From contig NZ_MRDL01000015.1 in assembly GCF_002008365.1 (NCBI RefSeq), positions 310,001 to 374,000 of the forward strand: a DNA stretch of 64,000 bases, in the 5' to 3' direction. Below, in pieces: positions 34,975 through 44,500 of the stretch; within the stretch, counting starts at the first letter, position 1, and every line of letters begins with the position of its first letter. Below the pieces are notes generated by a model, which searched no databases, was not told the origin of the DNA, and saw only the letters and a list, made by a program, of their open reading frames with translations. Origin of the DNA: Rhizobium leguminosarum bv. viciae USDA 2370. Lineage in GTDB: Bacteria; Pseudomonadota; Alphaproteobacteria; Rhizobiales; Rhizobiaceae. The position numbers and the translations under genes were made by a program.

Positions 34975-36165
34975 TCAGTGACCGCCTCCGGAGGTCCCAT
35001 CGGCATAGTGGGCCAGCTTGGAGAGCAGGAGAACGACGAGCAGCAGCACCGGCAGCGCCATGAAAACGACGGCAAAGCCTATATGCTCGGCGACGAAGCC
35101 GATCAACGATGGCGCAACCAGCATGCCGGAATAACCCATGGTCGTGACCACCGAGATGGCGATGCCGGGCTTGAGACCGGGTATGTTGCCCGCCGCCGAG
35201 AAGGCGATCGGCACCATGTTGGAAATGCCGATACCGCAAAAAGCAAAGCCCAGGATGGCAAGCTCGGCATTGGGCGCCAGGCCTGCAAGCAGCATGCCGA
35301 CAATGGCAAACAGCGTGCAGATGCGCAGCGTCTTGACGCCGCCCAGACGGTCGCGCACCAGGTCGCCGGCAAAGCGCATGATTGCCATGGTCGCCGAAAA
35401 GGCTGCGAAACCAAGGCCGGAAAGTGCCACGGATGCATCCATTTCCTGCCGAAGATAAAGCGCGCCCCAGTCCAGAACCGCACCTTCCGGCACCATGCTG
35501 AACAGCGCCATCAATCCGAGCAGCCACGGCAGCGGCACCATCGGCAACTTCGTCTTTTCCTTCTTGGTGTCGGGATGCGGCGGATCCGCAAGGACCATCG
35601 GCCAGGCGACGGCAACGAAGATTGCCGCCAGCAACGTCGCCAGTTGCGCATGGCCGAGAATGCCGAGCTTGGAGATCACGATGCCGCCGAGACCGGAACC
35701 GATCAGTCCGCCAAGGCTCCAGAAAGCGTGGCAGGACGACATGATGGCGCGGCGCATGGATTTCTCGACCGACACCGCATTGGCATTCATCGCCACGTCC
35801 ATTGCGCCGATGAAGCCGCCGAACAGGAAGAGCGAGATTGCCCCGGTGAGCACATTTGGCGCGAGCGTCAATGCCAGAAGCAACGGCAACACGCAAAGGG
35901 CCAGTACCTGGACGACGACACGCGAGCCGTGTTTGGCGATCTGCGCACCGGCGAGCGGCATCATGACCAGCGAGCCGACGCCGAAGACGAGGATCATCAG
36001 CCCAAGCTCGAACTTGGTCAGCGCCAGACGCTCGGCAAAATCGGGGATCTTCGGCGCCCAGCAGCCGACGACAAAACCGTTCATGAGAAAGAGCAGAGAA
36101 ACCGCCGCCCTGCTTCTGGTAACGAAGCCGCTCCGGGCTCCCGGCTTACTCACATGAGTATCCAT
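34975..36165 (-). CDS. MFS transporter, sugar/fucose-permease-like
   Basis: 396 residues from the ATG at 36165, which has GGAAAG upstream. Twelve hydrophobic segments; loop motifs include GFVVGCWAPKIPDFAERL and FELGLMILVFGVGS near the N-terminus, typical of the MFS group annotated as FucP/NarK-like or YbjJ. A DeoR-type regulator gene ends 65 bases upstream on the same strand, which favours a carbohydrate or nucleoside substrate, but none is identified. Confidence 0.82.
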   Translation of the reverse strand: MDTHVSKPGARSGFVTRSRAAVSLLFLMNGFVVGCWAPKIPDFAERLALTKFELGLMILVFGVGSLVMMPLAGAQIAKHGSRVVVQVLALCVLPLLLALTLAPNVLTGAISLFLFGGFIGAMDVAMNANAVSVEKSMRRAIMSSCHAFWSLGGLIGSGLGGIVISKLGILGHAQLATLLAAIFVAVAWPMVLADPPHPDTKKEKTKLPMVPLPWLLGLMALFSMVPEGAVLDWGALYLRQEMDASVALSGLGFAAFSATMAIMRFAGDLVRDRLGGVKTLRICTLFAIVGMLLAGLAPNAELAILGFAFCGIGISNMVPIAFSAAGNIPGLKPGIAISVVTTMGYSGMLVAPSLIGFVAEHIGFAVVFMALPVLLLVVLLLSKLAHYADGTSGGGH

Positions 36166-36230
36166 TTTCCGATCTTTCCTCATTGCCGGGCTTGCTCGCG
36201 CCCGGTTTCCCTAAACTCTGTGATGGGGCC

Positions 36231-37007
36231 TCAGTTCGTTTTCTCGGCGAGAACAGTCCTGCATCCGCGCTCGCGGTAACGGGCGAGAATGGTCGGATCG
36301 GCATCGTGCTCAACGACCAGGCATTCGCAATGCGCAACTGGCAGGATGCTATGAGGGGCAGCAGTGCCGAATTTCTCCGAGGTTGCAGCCACCAACACCC
36401 TCTTGCTCCTGGACGTCGCAAACCGCTTGAACTCCGCATCCTCGAAGCCGAACACCGTGATGCCGGCCTCGAGATCGACGCCGCAGGCGCCGAGAATGCA
36501 GAGATCTGGCGAAATCTGCTCCATATCCCGCAACGCCTTGGCGCCTAGCGCACCGCCCGTCTGTCGGTCCACCATTCCGCCGATCAGGATGACGTTGACG
36601 ACCGGCTTGTCGATCAGCGCTGCGGCAATCGCCGGCGCATTCGTCGCAGCCGTCAGTGCAAGTTCGGCCGGCAATGCGTTGGCAATCGCCAGATTGGTGC
36701 TGCCAGCGTCGAAGAACACGGTCGAGCCGGCGGCAATCTGCTTTGCCGCAGCGCGCGCCAGCGCTTGTTTCCGGTCTGCGGCAAAGCCGATACGCTGCGT
36801 CAGGCTTCCATGCGCCGGCGAGACCGGCAATGCACCGCCATAGACCCGCTCGCAGAGCCCTGCCGCTGCCATCTCGCGTAGGTCCCGACGCACCGTATCC
36901 TCGGAGACCCCAAATTCGAGCGCAAGCTCCGTCGCCAGTACGCGGCCATTCAGCCGCAGCCTCTCGGAAATCACGCCTTGGCGCTCTCGCAACAGAAAAT
37001 CCTGCAT
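36231..37007 (-). CDS. DeoR-family transcriptional regulator
   Basis: 258 residues. N-terminal winged helix (about 5-60) with RLNGRVLATELALEFGVSED and TVRRDLREMAAAGLCERVYG, then a DeoRC sensor domain with the phosphosugar loop FFDAGSTNLAIANAL near residue 100. These regulators respond to sugar phosphates and control adjacent catabolic or transport genes; here the downstream MFS transporter is the natural target. Divergent from the EamA transporter. Confidence 0.88.
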   Translation of the reverse strand: MQDFLLRERQGVISERLRLNGRVLATELALEFGVSEDTVRRDLREMAAAGLCERVYGGALPVSPAHGSLTQRIGFAADRKQALARAAAKQIAAGSTVFFDAGSTNLAIANALPAELALTAATNAPAIAAALIDKPVVNVILIGGMVDRQTGGALGAKALRDMEQISPDLCILGACGVDLEAGITVFGFEDAEFKRFATSRSKRVLVAATSEKFGTAAPHSILPVAHCECLVVEHDADPTILARYRERGCRTVLAEKTN

Positions 37008-37218
37008 GTTCCTACCGAGTTCGTAGCTTACAAATTAAAAACGTGCATAAACGCTTATGATCATGCAGGCAATATGCACGGTTACACGTTTTCTGACGTT
37101 TGGAAATAAAGCTCCACTACCGGAAGGAATAAGGCCTATTGACCGGTCCGAGAGGCGGGAATATCGATTGGTCATTCCCGATTCCCGCCGGCATATCCGC
37201 CACCTGGTGCGTTCCCCC

Positions 37219-38088
37219 GTGAAAAACTCCGTCAGCCTGGGCATCCTGCTCACGACCGTCGCCTATATGGCGTTCACCTTCCATGACGCGATCATCAAGA
37301 TCCTGGCTTCCAGCATTCCCGTCTGGCAGATCCTGTTTTTCCGCAGTCTCACCATCCTCGTCGGTTGTCTTGCCTATGGCCGCGGCAAGCTCGTCCATCA
37401 GACGATGACATCGCCGATCATCAAGCCGATGATCGCCCGCAGTATCCTTCTGCTCTGCGCCTGGCTTTCCTATTATTCCGCCGCAAGCCGCCTGCAGCTT
37501 GCCGAAGTGACCACGCTTTATTACGCCGCCCCTGTCGTCGGCACCTTACTTGCTTGGCTCATCCTGAAGGAGAAGGTCACGCCGACACGTTGGCTGGCCG
37601 TCGGCGTCGGTTTCGTCGGCGTCCTTATCGCCTGCAATCCGATCGGCCTCACCATCTCCTGGCCGGTCTATCTGGCGCTGCAGGCGGCCGTGCTCTGGGC
37701 CTCTGCCATGGTGCTGCTGCGCAAGACCTCGCTGCACGAGAAGACCATTATCCAGCTCACCGTTTCCAACGTCTTTTTTCTTGCCATGACCGGCATTGCC
37801 GTGATCTGGACATGGCAGACCCCCGATATGACGCAGCTCGCGCTCCTCATTGCCACCGGCGTCGTTGCCGGCTGCGCGCAGTTCGCCCTTTTCGAAGGCA
37901 TGCGTCAGGCGCCCGTCTCCGTGCTTGCGCCATTCGAATATACATCTCTCGTCTGGGCCTTCCTGTTGGGTTATCTGATCTGGGCCGACATCCCCACGCC
38001 CAATGTGGTTGTCGGCGCAGCGATGATCCTCGGCGCCGGATTGATCATCATCGTCAGCGAAAAACTGCGCCGCCGCATCACCGCCTGA
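37219..38088 (+). CDS. EamA/DMT-family transporter
   Basis: 289 residues if the GTG at 37219 is the start; an upstream ATG at 37057 would add 54 hydrophilic residues that do not look like the family. Ten hydrophobic helices and two EamA repeats (FRSLTILVGCLAYG near residue 40; PVSVLAPFEYTSLVWAFLLG near 240). The motif RSILLLCAWLSYYSAASRLQ marks the RhaT/YdcZ-like group of drug/metabolite exporters. Substrate unknown. Start uncertain. Confidence 0.8.
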   Translation: MKNSVSLGILLTTVAYMAFTFHDAIIKILASSIPVWQILFFRSLTILVGCLAYGRGKLVHQTMTSPIIKPMIARSILLLCAWLSYYSAASRLQLAEVTTLYYAAPVVGTLLAWLILKEKVTPTRWLAVGVGFVGVLIACNPIGLTISWPVYLALQAAVLWASAMVLLRKTSLHEKTIIQLTVSNVFFLAMTGIAVIWTWQTPDMTQLALLIATGVVAGCAQFALFEGMRQAPVSVLAPFEYTSLVWAFLLGYLIWADIPTPNVVVGAAMILGAGLIIIVSEKLRRRITA

Positions 38089-38238
38089 TGCCTGTTTCTG
38101 CAGGATTCTCGGTTCGAGCGGCCGTTTGAGAAAAATATTTGCAGTTGCTGCTTTTATTCGCAGTTTTCTACGCTTCCGGCGCCATGATTTTCTGCCAACT
38201 ATCCCCATCCGAAACACCTCCCAAGGATGGATGAAACA

Positions 38239-39012
38239 ATGAACTGGTTGAAAACCGCCGCTGCCGCCGCCCTCATTCAGGCTGCAGTCCTCCTGCCTGC
38301 CCATGCCGGTGAAAACCTCGCCGCCATCAAATCGGCCGGCGTCTTCAAGATCGGTACCGAAGGCACCTATGCGCCCTTCACCTATCATGACGAAAGCGGC
38401 AAGCTCGTCGGCTTCGACGTCGAGATCGGCGAAGCGATCGCCGCCAAGCTCGGCGTCAAAGCCGAGTTCGTCGAAGGCAAGTGGGACGGCCTGATCGCCG
38501 GCCTCGACGCCAAGCGCTACGACACCGTCATCAACCAGGTCGGCATCACCGAAACCCGCAAGCAGAAGTATGATTTCTCCGAGCCCTATATCGCCTCCAA
38601 GGCGGTGCTGATCGCCCGCGACGGCGACGACAGCATCAAATCCTTCGCCGATCTGAAGGGCAAGAAAGCCGCCCAGTCGCTGACCAGCAACTTCGGCAAG
38701 CTCGCAACCGAAGCCGGCGCCGAGCTCGTCGGCACCGACGGTTTCGATCAATCGATCCAGCTCGTATTGACCAAGCGCGCCGACGCCACGATCAACGACA
38801 GTCTCTCCTTCCTCGATTTCAAGAAGCACAAGCCGGACGCGCCTGTGAAGATCGTCGCCGAGCAGGAAAATGCCGATTACTCCGGCGTCATCATCCGCAA
38901 GAACGAGCCGGAGCTTCTCGCCGAAATCAACAAGGCGCTTGCCGACATCAAGGCCGACGGCACTTATAAGAAGATCGCCGACAAGTATTTCGGCCAGGAC
39001 GTTTCCAAGTAA
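38239..39012 (+). CDS. Polar amino-acid ABC transporter substrate-binding protein
   Basis: 257 residues from the ATG at 38239, with AAGGA upstream. Signal peptide about 1-24 ending LPAHAG, so periplasmic. SBP family 3 signatures: GTEGTYAPFTYHDESGKLVG near residue 38 and GFDVEIGEAIAAKLG near 57, with DTVINQVGITETRKQKYDFS near 100. The sequence is closest in style to cystine/FliY-type binding proteins. It is separated from its permease gene by a 150-base inverted-repeat element, which may let it be made in excess. Confidence 0.88.
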   Translation: MNWLKTAAAAALIQAAVLLPAHAGENLAAIKSAGVFKIGTEGTYAPFTYHDESGKLVGFDVEIGEAIAAKLGVKAEFVEGKWDGLIAGLDAKRYDTVINQVGITETRKQKYDFSEPYIASKAVLIARDGDDSIKSFADLKGKKAAQSLTSNFGKLATEAGAELVGTDGFDQSIQLVLTKRADATINDSLSFLDFKKHKPDAPVKIVAEQENADYSGVIIRKNEPELLAEINKALADIKADGTYKKIADKYFGQDVSK

Positions 39013-39030
39013 TTTGAACTGAAGAAAAGT

Positions 39031-39184
39031 CCCCTCCCCAACCCCTCCCCACAAGGGGGAGGGGCTTAGCCGGCGGACCGCCTCATCTCCAAATAATCGT
39101 TTCGGCCTGCCGCTCGGTCGCTATTTCTTGCGAGGCGACACCTAGATAAGTCCCTCCCCCTTGTGGGGAGGGGTTGGGGAGGGG
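39031..39184. repeat. Inverted-repeat element inside the amino-acid transporter operon
   Basis: Two perfect 33-base arms (39031-39063 and 39152-39184) made of C4-5 and G4-5 blocks, starting CCCCTCCCCAACCCCTCCCC, with 88 bases between. The structure can fold into a long hairpin between the binding protein and permease genes. It looks like a small mobile or MITE-like repeat of the kind scattered in rhizobial genomes, and could also dampen downstream transcription. Confidence 0.85.
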
Positions 39185-39225
39185 TATTTCGAGTATCACG
39201 ACCCAACCGACGAGAGAGAACTCCC

Positions 39226-39906
39226 TTGGCGCACTGGCTCCAACTGATGGCGGAATCACTGCCCTCGCTCCTGTGGGCGGGGCTGATCTTCACCATTCCG
39301 CTGACCCTGTTATCCTTCGTCTTCGGCCTGGCCCTCGGGCTCGCCACCGCAATCGCCCGGCTCTTCGGGCCGATGCCGCTTTCGGCCATCGCGCGCTTCT
39401 ATGTCTGGGTCATCCGCGGCACGCCGCTGCTCGTGCAGCTCTTCGTCATCTTCTATGGCCTGCCGAGCCTCGGCATCCTGCTCGATGCCTTTCCAGCCGC
39501 CCTCATCGGCTTCACGCTGAATATCGGCGCCTATAGCTCCGAGATCATCCGCGCGGTCATTTCCTCAGTACCGAAGGGCCAGTGGGAAGCCGCCTATTCG
39601 ATCGGCATGAGCTGGCGCCAGGCGATGAGCCGCACCATCCTGCCGCAGGCAGCCCGCGTCGCCGTGCCGCCTTTGTCGAACACCTTCATCTCGCTGGTCA
39701 AAGACACCTCGCTTGCCGCCGCCATCACCGTGCCCGAGCTCTTCCAGGCGGCGCAGCGCATCGTCGCCACCACCTATGAGCCGTTGATCCTCTATATTGA
39801 GGCGGCGCTGATCTATCTCGTCCTGAGCTCCGTCCTCTCGCAGTTGCAGGTGCGGCTGGAACGCCGCTTCGCGCGTTATGGCGGCATGCTGGAGGCAAAT
39901 GCATGA
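39226..39906 (+). CDS. Polar amino-acid ABC transporter permease
   Basis: 226 residues from TTG at 39226 with GAGAGA upstream; the ATG at 39247 is the alternative. Upstream frame codons lie in the inverted repeat and are not coding. His/Glu/Gln-type permease with five or so helices. The family loop EIIRAVISSVPKGQWEAAYS near residue 105-125 and the coupling helix GMSWRQAMSRTILPQAAR near 127 contact the ATPase. The stop overlaps the next gene by ATGA. Confidence 0.88.
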   Translation: MAHWLQLMAESLPSLLWAGLIFTIPLTLLSFVFGLALGLATAIARLFGPMPLSAIARFYVWVIRGTPLLVQLFVIFYGLPSLGILLDAFPAALIGFTLNIGAYSSEIIRAVISSVPKGQWEAAYSIGMSWRQAMSRTILPQAARVAVPPLSNTFISLVKDTSLAAAITVPELFQAAQRIVATTYEPLILYIEAALIYLVLSSVLSQLQVRLERRFARYGGMLEANA

Positions 39907-40664
39907 TCGAGCTTTCCAACATTGAAAAACGCTTCGGCGACGCCGTCATCCTCAAGGATATCAGCATCCGTATTCCTGAAGGCAGCGTCACCGCGCTGGT
40001 CGGGCCTTCGGGCGGCGGCAAGAGCACGCTGTTGCGCTGCATCAACCTGCTCGAAATTCCGACCGCCGGTTCCATCCGCCTCGGAGAGGAAAGGCTGGCC
40101 TTCGCACCGGGCAAGCGAACGAGCTGGCCGGCGATCCAGAAGATCCGCCGCCAGACCGGCATGGTCTTCCAGAATTTCCAGCTCTTCCCGCATCAGACCG
40201 CGATCGAGAATGTCATGGAAGGCCTGGTGACGGTATTGAGATGGCCGAGGGAAAAGGCCCGCGAGCGTGCGATGGAATTGCTGACCAAGGTCGGCATGAC
40301 CCATAAGGCCGATGCCTGGCCTTCGACACTGTCGGGCGGCCAGCAGCAGCGCGTCGCGATCGCCCGCGCACTGGCGCCGTCGCCGCGCGTGCTTCTCTGT
40401 GACGAGCCGACATCCGCCCTCGATCCCGAGCTTTCGGCCGAAGTGGTCGATGTGCTGGGCCAACTTGCCAGCGAAGGCACGACGATGGTGATGGCGACCC
40501 ACGATCTCCGACTCGCCTCTAAGATCGCCAATGACGTGGTTTTCCTGGAAGCCGGGAGCGTCGTCGAAACGGGCAGCGCCAGAGCGATCTTCAGTGCGCC
40601 GGAGCGCGAACGCACCAAACGTTTCATTTCGACGATCAACGCCGCCCATACTTACGATATCTGA
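39903..40664 (+). CDS. Polar amino-acid ABC transporter ATP-binding protein
   Basis: 253 residues. Walker A GPSGGGKSTLL near residue 34, Q-loop MVFQNFQLFPHQTAIENVM near 86, signature LSGGQQQRVAIARAL near 143 and Walker B VLLCDEPTSALDPE near 163. The H-loop is MATHDLRLASK near 199. Third gene of the binding protein-permease-ATPase operon, starting inside the permease stop. Confidence 0.93.
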   Translation: MIELSNIEKRFGDAVILKDISIRIPEGSVTALVGPSGGGKSTLLRCINLLEIPTAGSIRLGEERLAFAPGKRTSWPAIQKIRRQTGMVFQNFQLFPHQTAIENVMEGLVTVLRWPREKARERAMELLTKVGMTHKADAWPSTLSGGQQQRVAIARALAPSPRVLLCDEPTSALDPELSAEVVDVLGQLASEGTTMVMATHDLRLASKIANDVVFLEAGSVVETGSARAIFSAPERERTKRFISTINAAHTYDI

Positions 40665-40667
40665 GCT

Positions 40668-40807
40668 AGAGCATGATGCCGAAAAGTGTGAGCGGTTTTC
40701 GGACGACATCATGCTCTATTTCTTTGATTTAGATCCGGATTCAGATTTTAGGCCAACCTGGCCTAAAATCATCCGGATCTAATGCCGGGATGCGAACATC
40801 CCGGCAT
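40668..40807 (+). repeat. Compound of three palindromes after the ABC operon
   Basis: First, 40668-40717, the AGAGCATGATGCC repeat almost identical to 29272. Second, 40731-40780, AGATCCGGAT and ATTTTAGGCC pairing with GGCCTAAAAT and ATCCGGATCT. Third, 40782-40807, ATGCCGGGATG-cgaa-CATCCCGGCAT. They fill the gap between convergent genes and probably act as a bidirectional 3' boundary. Confidence 0.85.
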
Positions 40808-40821
40808 TGCTGGAACTCCAA

Positions 40822-41394
40822 TCAGGAGGCCGTGACGACCGAGCGCGCCGCCTTCAGCGCATTGCCCCACCAGGTGAGCTGGTCGAGCTGGTTCTTCGCC
40901 GCTTCGTTGAGATGCGCGTAGTCGCTGAGGCTCTTGCCTTCCTTGAGGACGCCGAGATATTCGCCGAGCGCGATATGCACGCCCGTTTTCACCGACGCCG
41001 CACCCATTTCCACGAAGATCAGGCGAAGATGCTCGACCGCACGTGCGCCGCCGACGCCGCCGTAACCGACGAAACCGACCGGTTTGTGGATGAACTCGCC
41101 GAGGTCGATGGCGTTCTTCAGAACCGCCGTCGGAGCGTGATTGTACTCGGCAGCGGTGAAAATGAAGCCGTCGAATTCACGCAGCTTCTTTTTCCAGCGC
41201 TCTGCCGTTTCGCTTTCAGCGGTCGTCGCACGCTGCTCACCGAAAAAATGCATGGGGTAGTCGAGCAGGTCGAGAACCTCGACCTCGATGTCCTGGCGCT
41301 CGGCGGCGATAGCGGCAATCCACTTGGCCGGATGCTCGGCAAAACGGCCGATACGCGTGCTGCCGACGATGACGGCAATCTTCAATTTGCTCAT
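40822..41394 (-). CDS. NADPH-dependent FMN reductase family protein
   Basis: 190 residues from the ATG at 41394 (MSKLKIAVIVGSTRIGRFAE); the longer frame to 41595 is not supported. Flavodoxin-like fold: phosphate loop GSTRIGRFAEHPAKW near residue 11, FIFTAAEYNHAPTAVLKNAI near 75 and FVGYGGVGGARAVEHLR near 110. Members reduce FMN, azo dyes, quinones or chromate. Convergent with the ABC operon. Downstream of pyc but separated by a terminator. Confidence 0.88.
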   Translation of the reverse strand: MSKLKIAVIVGSTRIGRFAEHPAKWIAAIAAERQDIEVEVLDLLDYPMHFFGEQRATTAESETAERWKKKLREFDGFIFTAAEYNHAPTAVLKNAIDLGEFIHKPVGFVGYGGVGGARAVEHLRLIFVEMGAASVKTGVHIALGEYLGVLKEGKSLSDYAHLNEAAKNQLDQLTWWGNALKAARSVVTAS

Positions 41395-41453
41395 GGAGAT
41401 GATGTCCTGATGGGTCTTGGGGGCAGGTGGTAAGAGTGCAAGTCTATGAGAAA

Positions 41454-41481
41454 GCCTCCGCGCCGGGCAAGGCGCGAAGGC
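41454..41481 (-). terminator. Terminator downstream of pyc
   Basis: GCCTCCGCGCC pairs with GGCGCGAAGGC (one mismatch) around GGGCAA and is followed on the minus strand by TTTCTC, about 110 bases after the pyc stop. Confidence 0.65.
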
Positions 41482-41591
41482 TGCGGACATTCGAAAAATC
41501 AGCTTTTTGACAGGCCGATCGTACACAATCGAGTGAATGGAGCCGGCTCGCAAAGTCGGCTGATGGGCGTCTTTGCGAGGATGGCAGCCAT

Positions 41592-44500
41592 TCAACCTGC
41601 GTAAACGACGAGCAGGTCCTTGGCGTCGATCTGGTCGCCGGCCCGCACCAGCACCTCGGAAATGGTGCCGTCCTTTTCCGCATGCAGCGCCGTTTCCATC
41701 TTCATCGCCTCGATCGAGACGAGCACGTCGCCGGCATTGACGGCCTGGCCGGGTGAGACGAAGACACGACTGATGACACCCGGCATCGGCGCGCCGACAT
41801 GAACGGCATTGCCCGGCTCGGCCTTGCGGCGGACGGCCGCACCCGTCGCCCCATGCGCCCGGTCCGGCACCTTGATACGGCGCGGCTGGCCGTTGAGCTC
41901 GAAGAAGATGGTCACCATGCCCTGGCTGTCGGTGGCGCTCATCGCCTGATTGACGATGACGAGCGTTTTGCCGCGCTCGATATCGGCAAACAGTTCCTCG
42001 CCGTCCTTGAGACCGTAGAAATAGGCGGGTGTCGGCAGCACCGAGACTGGGCCGTAGGTATCGGAGGCGAGCGCGAAGTCGGTGAAGACCTTCGGATACA
42101 TCAGGTAGGAAGCGAATTCGAAGTCGCTGATCTCGCGCTCCAGCTTCGTCTCGATGACTTTACGCTCCGCATCGAGATCGGCCTCCTTGAGCAGCGAACC
42201 GGGACGCACGGTATAGGGCTTGTCGCCCTTCAGCGCCTTCTTCTGCAGCGCCTCGGGCCATCCTGAAGGCGGCTGACCGAGATCGCCCTTCAGCATCGAG
42301 ACCACCGATTCCGGGAAGGAGACTTCCTTCTCGGGGCTGACGACGTCTGCAACCGTCAGGTCCTGGGACACCATCATCAGCGCCATGTCGCCGACGACCT
42401 TGGAAGACGGCGTCACCTTGACGATATCGCCGAACATCTGGTTGGCGTCGGCATAGGCCTGCGCCACCTGATGCCAGCGGGTTTCGAGGCCGAGCGAGCG
42501 GGCCTGTTCCTTGAGGTTGGTGAACTGGCCACCCGGCATTTCGTGCAGATAGACTTCGGATGCTGGTCCCTTCAGATCGCTTTCGAAGGCGGCGTATTGG
42601 TTACGCGCCGCTTCCCAATAGAAGGAGATACGGCGGATCCATTCCGGATCGAGGCCCGGATCACGCTCCGTACCGCGCAACGCCTCGACGATCGAACCGA
42701 GACAGGGCTGCGAGGTATTGCCGGAAAGCGCATCCATGGCTGCATCGACGGCATCGACGCCGGCATCGACAGCGGCAAGAACGGTTGCGGCTGCAATACC
42801 CGATGTATCATGCGTGTGGAAATGGATCGGCAGGCTGGTCGCCTCGCGCAGTGCCTTGAACAGAACCTTCGCAGCCGCAGGCTTGAGGAGACCTGCCATA
42901 TCCTTGAGCGCAATGATATGTGCGCCCGCCTTCTCGAGCTCGACCGCAAGATCGGTATAGTATTTCAGATCGTATTTCGGACGGGCCGAGTTCAGGATAT
43001 CGCCGGTATAGCAGATCGCCGCCTCGCAGAGCTTGTTCTCCTCGGCAATGGCATCCATCGAGACGCGCATGTTCTCGACCCAATTCAGACAATCGAACAC
43101 GCGGAAGAGATCGATACCGCCCCTGGCCGCCTGGCGGACGAAATATTTGACGACATTGTCGGGATAATTGGTGTAGCCGACGCCGTTGGCGCCGCGCAAC
43201 AGCATCTGCAGCAGAAGGTTCGGCGCGCCCTCGCGGATCAGCGCCAGGCGCTCCCACGGGTCCTCGGTCAGAAAGCGCATCGAGACGTCGAAGGTCGCTC
43301 CGCCCCAGCATTCGAGCGACAAAAGCCCTGGCAGCGCATGTGCATAGGTGCCGGCGATGCGGGCGATGTCATAGGTGCGCATGCGGGTGGCGAGCAGCGA
43401 CTGGTGGCCGTCGCGCATCGTCGTGTCGGTCAAAAGCACGCGCTTCTCGTTGCGCATCCATTCGCCGAATTTCTTCGGGCCGAGCGTGTCGAGGAGCTGC
43501 TTCGTGCCATCCTTGACCGTATTGCCGTTGGCGTAGGGAACCACCGGCTCGGCAGCATTTTCCAACGGCTTCGGCCTGTCCTTGGCCTCGGGATGGCCAT
43601 TGACGGTGACGTCGGCGAGATAGGTCAGGAGCTTCGTGGCGCGATCCTGGCGCTTCACCTGCTGGAAGAGCTCCGGCGTCGTGTCGATGAAGCGTGTCGT
43701 GTAGCTGTTATCCCGGAATTTCGGATGGCCGATGATCGCTTCGAGGAAGGTCAGGTTGGTGGCCACGCCGCGAATACGGAATTCGCGCAACGCACGATCC
43801 ATGCGGGCGATCGCTTCGGACGGATTGGGCGCCCATGCCGTGACCTTGACGAGAAGGGGATCATAAAAACGGGTGATGATGGCGCCCGAATAGGAGGTGC
43901 CGCCATCGAGGCGGATGCCGAAACCGGATGCTGAGCGATAGGCGGTGATGCGGCCGTAATCCGGAATGAAATTATGCTCCGGATCCTCCGTCGTGATGCG
44001 GCACTGCAGCGCATGGCCGTTGAGGCGGATATCCTCCTGGCGCGGCACGCCGGATTCCGCCGTGCCGATCGCAAAGCCGTCGAGGATGTGGATCTGCGCC
44101 TTGACGATGTCGATGCCGGTGACGACTTCGGTCACGGTATGCTCGACCTGGATGCGCGGATTAACTTCGATGAAATAGAATTTCCCGGTATCGGCATCCA
44201 TCAGATACTCGACGGTACCGGCGCCGATATAATTGGTCGCGGCGGCGATCTTCAACGAATAGGCGGCGAGTTCCTGGCGCTGCGCCTCCGAGAGATAGGG
44301 TGCCGGCGCGCGCTCGACGACTTTCTGGTTGCGGCGCTGGATCGAGCAGTCACGCTCGAAGAGATGCACGACATTGCCGTGCGTATCGCCGAGAACCTGG
44401 CTTTCGACATGGCGGGCGCGCTCGACGAGCTTTTCCAGATAGACCTCGTCCTTGCCGAAGGCGGCCATCGCCTCGCGTTTGGCTTCCGTGACCTCGCGGG

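Noticed and set aside
39031..39184. CRISPR-like or direct repeat array
   Set aside because: There are only two copies, inverted, with a single 88-base spacer and no cas genes.
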